From contig DJLT01000081.1 of the NCBI GenBank assembly GCA_002435145.1, positions 1 to 35,294 of the forward strand: a stretch of DNA of 35,294 nucleotides, read 5' to 3'. The DNA comes from Neptuniibacter sp. UBA6509. Lineage in GTDB: Bacteria > Pseudomonadota > Gammaproteobacteria > Pseudomonadales > Balneatricaceae. The notes under the pieces are model-generated. The model did no database searches. It saw only the letters and a program-made list of their open reading frames with translations, and was not told the origin of the DNA. The position numbers and the translations under genes are program-made. Shown here one piece after another: positions 34,745 through 35,294 of the stretch. The stretch's first letter is position 1, and each line of letters opens with the position of its first letter.

Positions 34745-35124
34745 AAGACGCTTTGAGACTGACTTTAGATGAGCATGAAAATCGCCGCAAAGCTTATCGT
34801 ACGCCTGTCGATGAAAAGGTTAGCATGACGATCGCAGGAGATGCGGTGGTTTTATTGGATATTTCCGAAACGGGTGTGGCGTTTGAAACGGATCAAAATT
34901 TCTCTGGAATGATTGAAAATGCGTTGATTTTCTTTACCTTAAAAAAGAACTGTCGCCTTAAACCTACCTTAAAAGTAACTTTTTGCTCATCGGGCCGCTG
35001 TGGTGCTGAGTTTGTTGGTTTATCGCAGCGAGCACATCTGGCGCTATCAGAGTTAATTGTTGATATACAAAAAGCTAGAATTCGCCAGCAGAGAGAAGAG
35101 CGGTTTAGTGACGAGGGTCTATAG
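34741..35124 (+). CDS. PilZ-domain c-di-GMP receptor linked to the stator genes
   Basis: The 127-residue protein carries both PilZ binding motifs: RxxxR (Arg16 to Arg20, NRRKAYR) and DxSxxG (Asp40 to Gly45, LLDISETGVAFE). It then has the usual beta barrel and a charged C-terminal helix (QKARIRQQREER). It overlaps motB by four bases, so it is made together with the stator. The likely role is to couple c-di-GMP to motor function, as YcgR does in enteric bacteria by contacting the stator or rotor. That link is inferred from gene order. There is no YcgR N-terminal domain. Confidence 0.88.
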   Translation: MKDALRLTLDEHENRRKAYRTPVDEKVSMTIAGDAVVLLDISETGVAFETDQNFSGMIENALIFFTLKKNCRLKPTLKVTFCSSGRCGAEFVGLSQRAHLALSELIVDIQKARIRQQREERFSDEGL

Positions 35125-35162
35125 ATCGTTTTCTATCCAATTGAAAATAATGAAAAAAAACC

Positions 35163-35191
35163 TTGTGGTTTAGTTAAGTGGTCTGTATTAT
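35163..35191 (+). promoter_or_regulatory. Promoter of the initiator tRNA gene
   Basis: TTGTGG (35163-35168) and TATTAT (35186-35191) are 17 bases apart. They are followed by a GC-rich discriminator (TCGCCCCAC), the pattern of stable-RNA promoters under stringent control. Transcription would begin near 35198, about eight bases before the mature tRNA. Confidence 0.65.
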
Positions 35192-35205
35192 TCGCCCCAC
35201 ATTGA

Positions 35206-35282
<77 letters not shown>

Positions 35283-35294
35283 ATTCTATCTATG

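Overview
The window looks like a chromosomal segment of a marine, flagellated gammaproteobacterium, probably of the Oceanospirillales type. This is inferred from the moderately AT-rich base use, the mix of GTG/TTG starts, a PomA-like stator, a ZrgA-type zinc uptake cluster, PurT and AnsA, and an abundance of c-di-GMP genes. I see no phage, insertion sequence, CRISPR array or plasmid gene. The genus is not settled by the sequence.

Layout. 1-2820 (+): the 3' end of a ZrgA (DUF2796) zinc-uptake protein, a LolD/MacB-like ATPase, an FtsX-like permease and a secreted DUF3299 protein, forming a metal-uptake operon. 2926-4064: a nucleoside-recognition/gate-domain membrane protein (+), tail to tail with a small zinc-ribbon protein (-). 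4212-5452 (-): purT with a recognisable promoter and an operator-like dyad. 5453-6076: mostly non-coding, with one short candidate ORF and a strong terminator. 6077-7496: a PhnA-like protein (+) facing ansA (-). 7557-11680 (-): a two-gene operon in which a secreted LysM-FecR-FN3 protein precedes a CHASE2/degenerate-GGDEF/EAL phosphodiesterase. 11966-12796 (+): an unusual protein with two winged-helix-like repeats and a PD-(D/E)XK-like nuclease domain. 12962-15388 (+): a PAS-GGDEF-EAL protein. 15526-21988 (+): a Cus-type Cu(I)/Ag(I) efflux operon in which cusA is frameshifted and the first small gene is interrupted by an amber codon. 22154-25294: two divergent diguanylate cyclases. 25353-28887: a LysR regulator divergent from azoR, yqjG and a pirin, which looks like a quinone/electrophile-stress module. 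28992-30422 (-): a YfcG-like GST and a membrane-anchored hypothetical protein. 30675-31424 (+): a stand-alone EAL protein behind a Fur-box-like site. 31594-33081: DUF924 (+) and DUF72 (-) proteins. 33169-35124 (+): PomA, a MotB/PomB-type protein and a PilZ protein in one operon. 35206-35282 (+): initiator tRNA-Met with its own promoter.

The main theme is c-di-GMP. Five turnover enzymes (two cyclases, one bifunctional protein, two phosphodiesterases) and one PilZ receptor lie within 28 kb, the last fused by operon structure to a flagellar stator pair. The second theme is metal and redox stress: zinc uptake, copper efflux, quinone reduction and glutathione transferases. The most interesting items are the decaying copper operon (a deletion between direct repeats is inferred), the LysM-FecR/CHASE2-EAL operon, and the winged-helix/nuclease protein.
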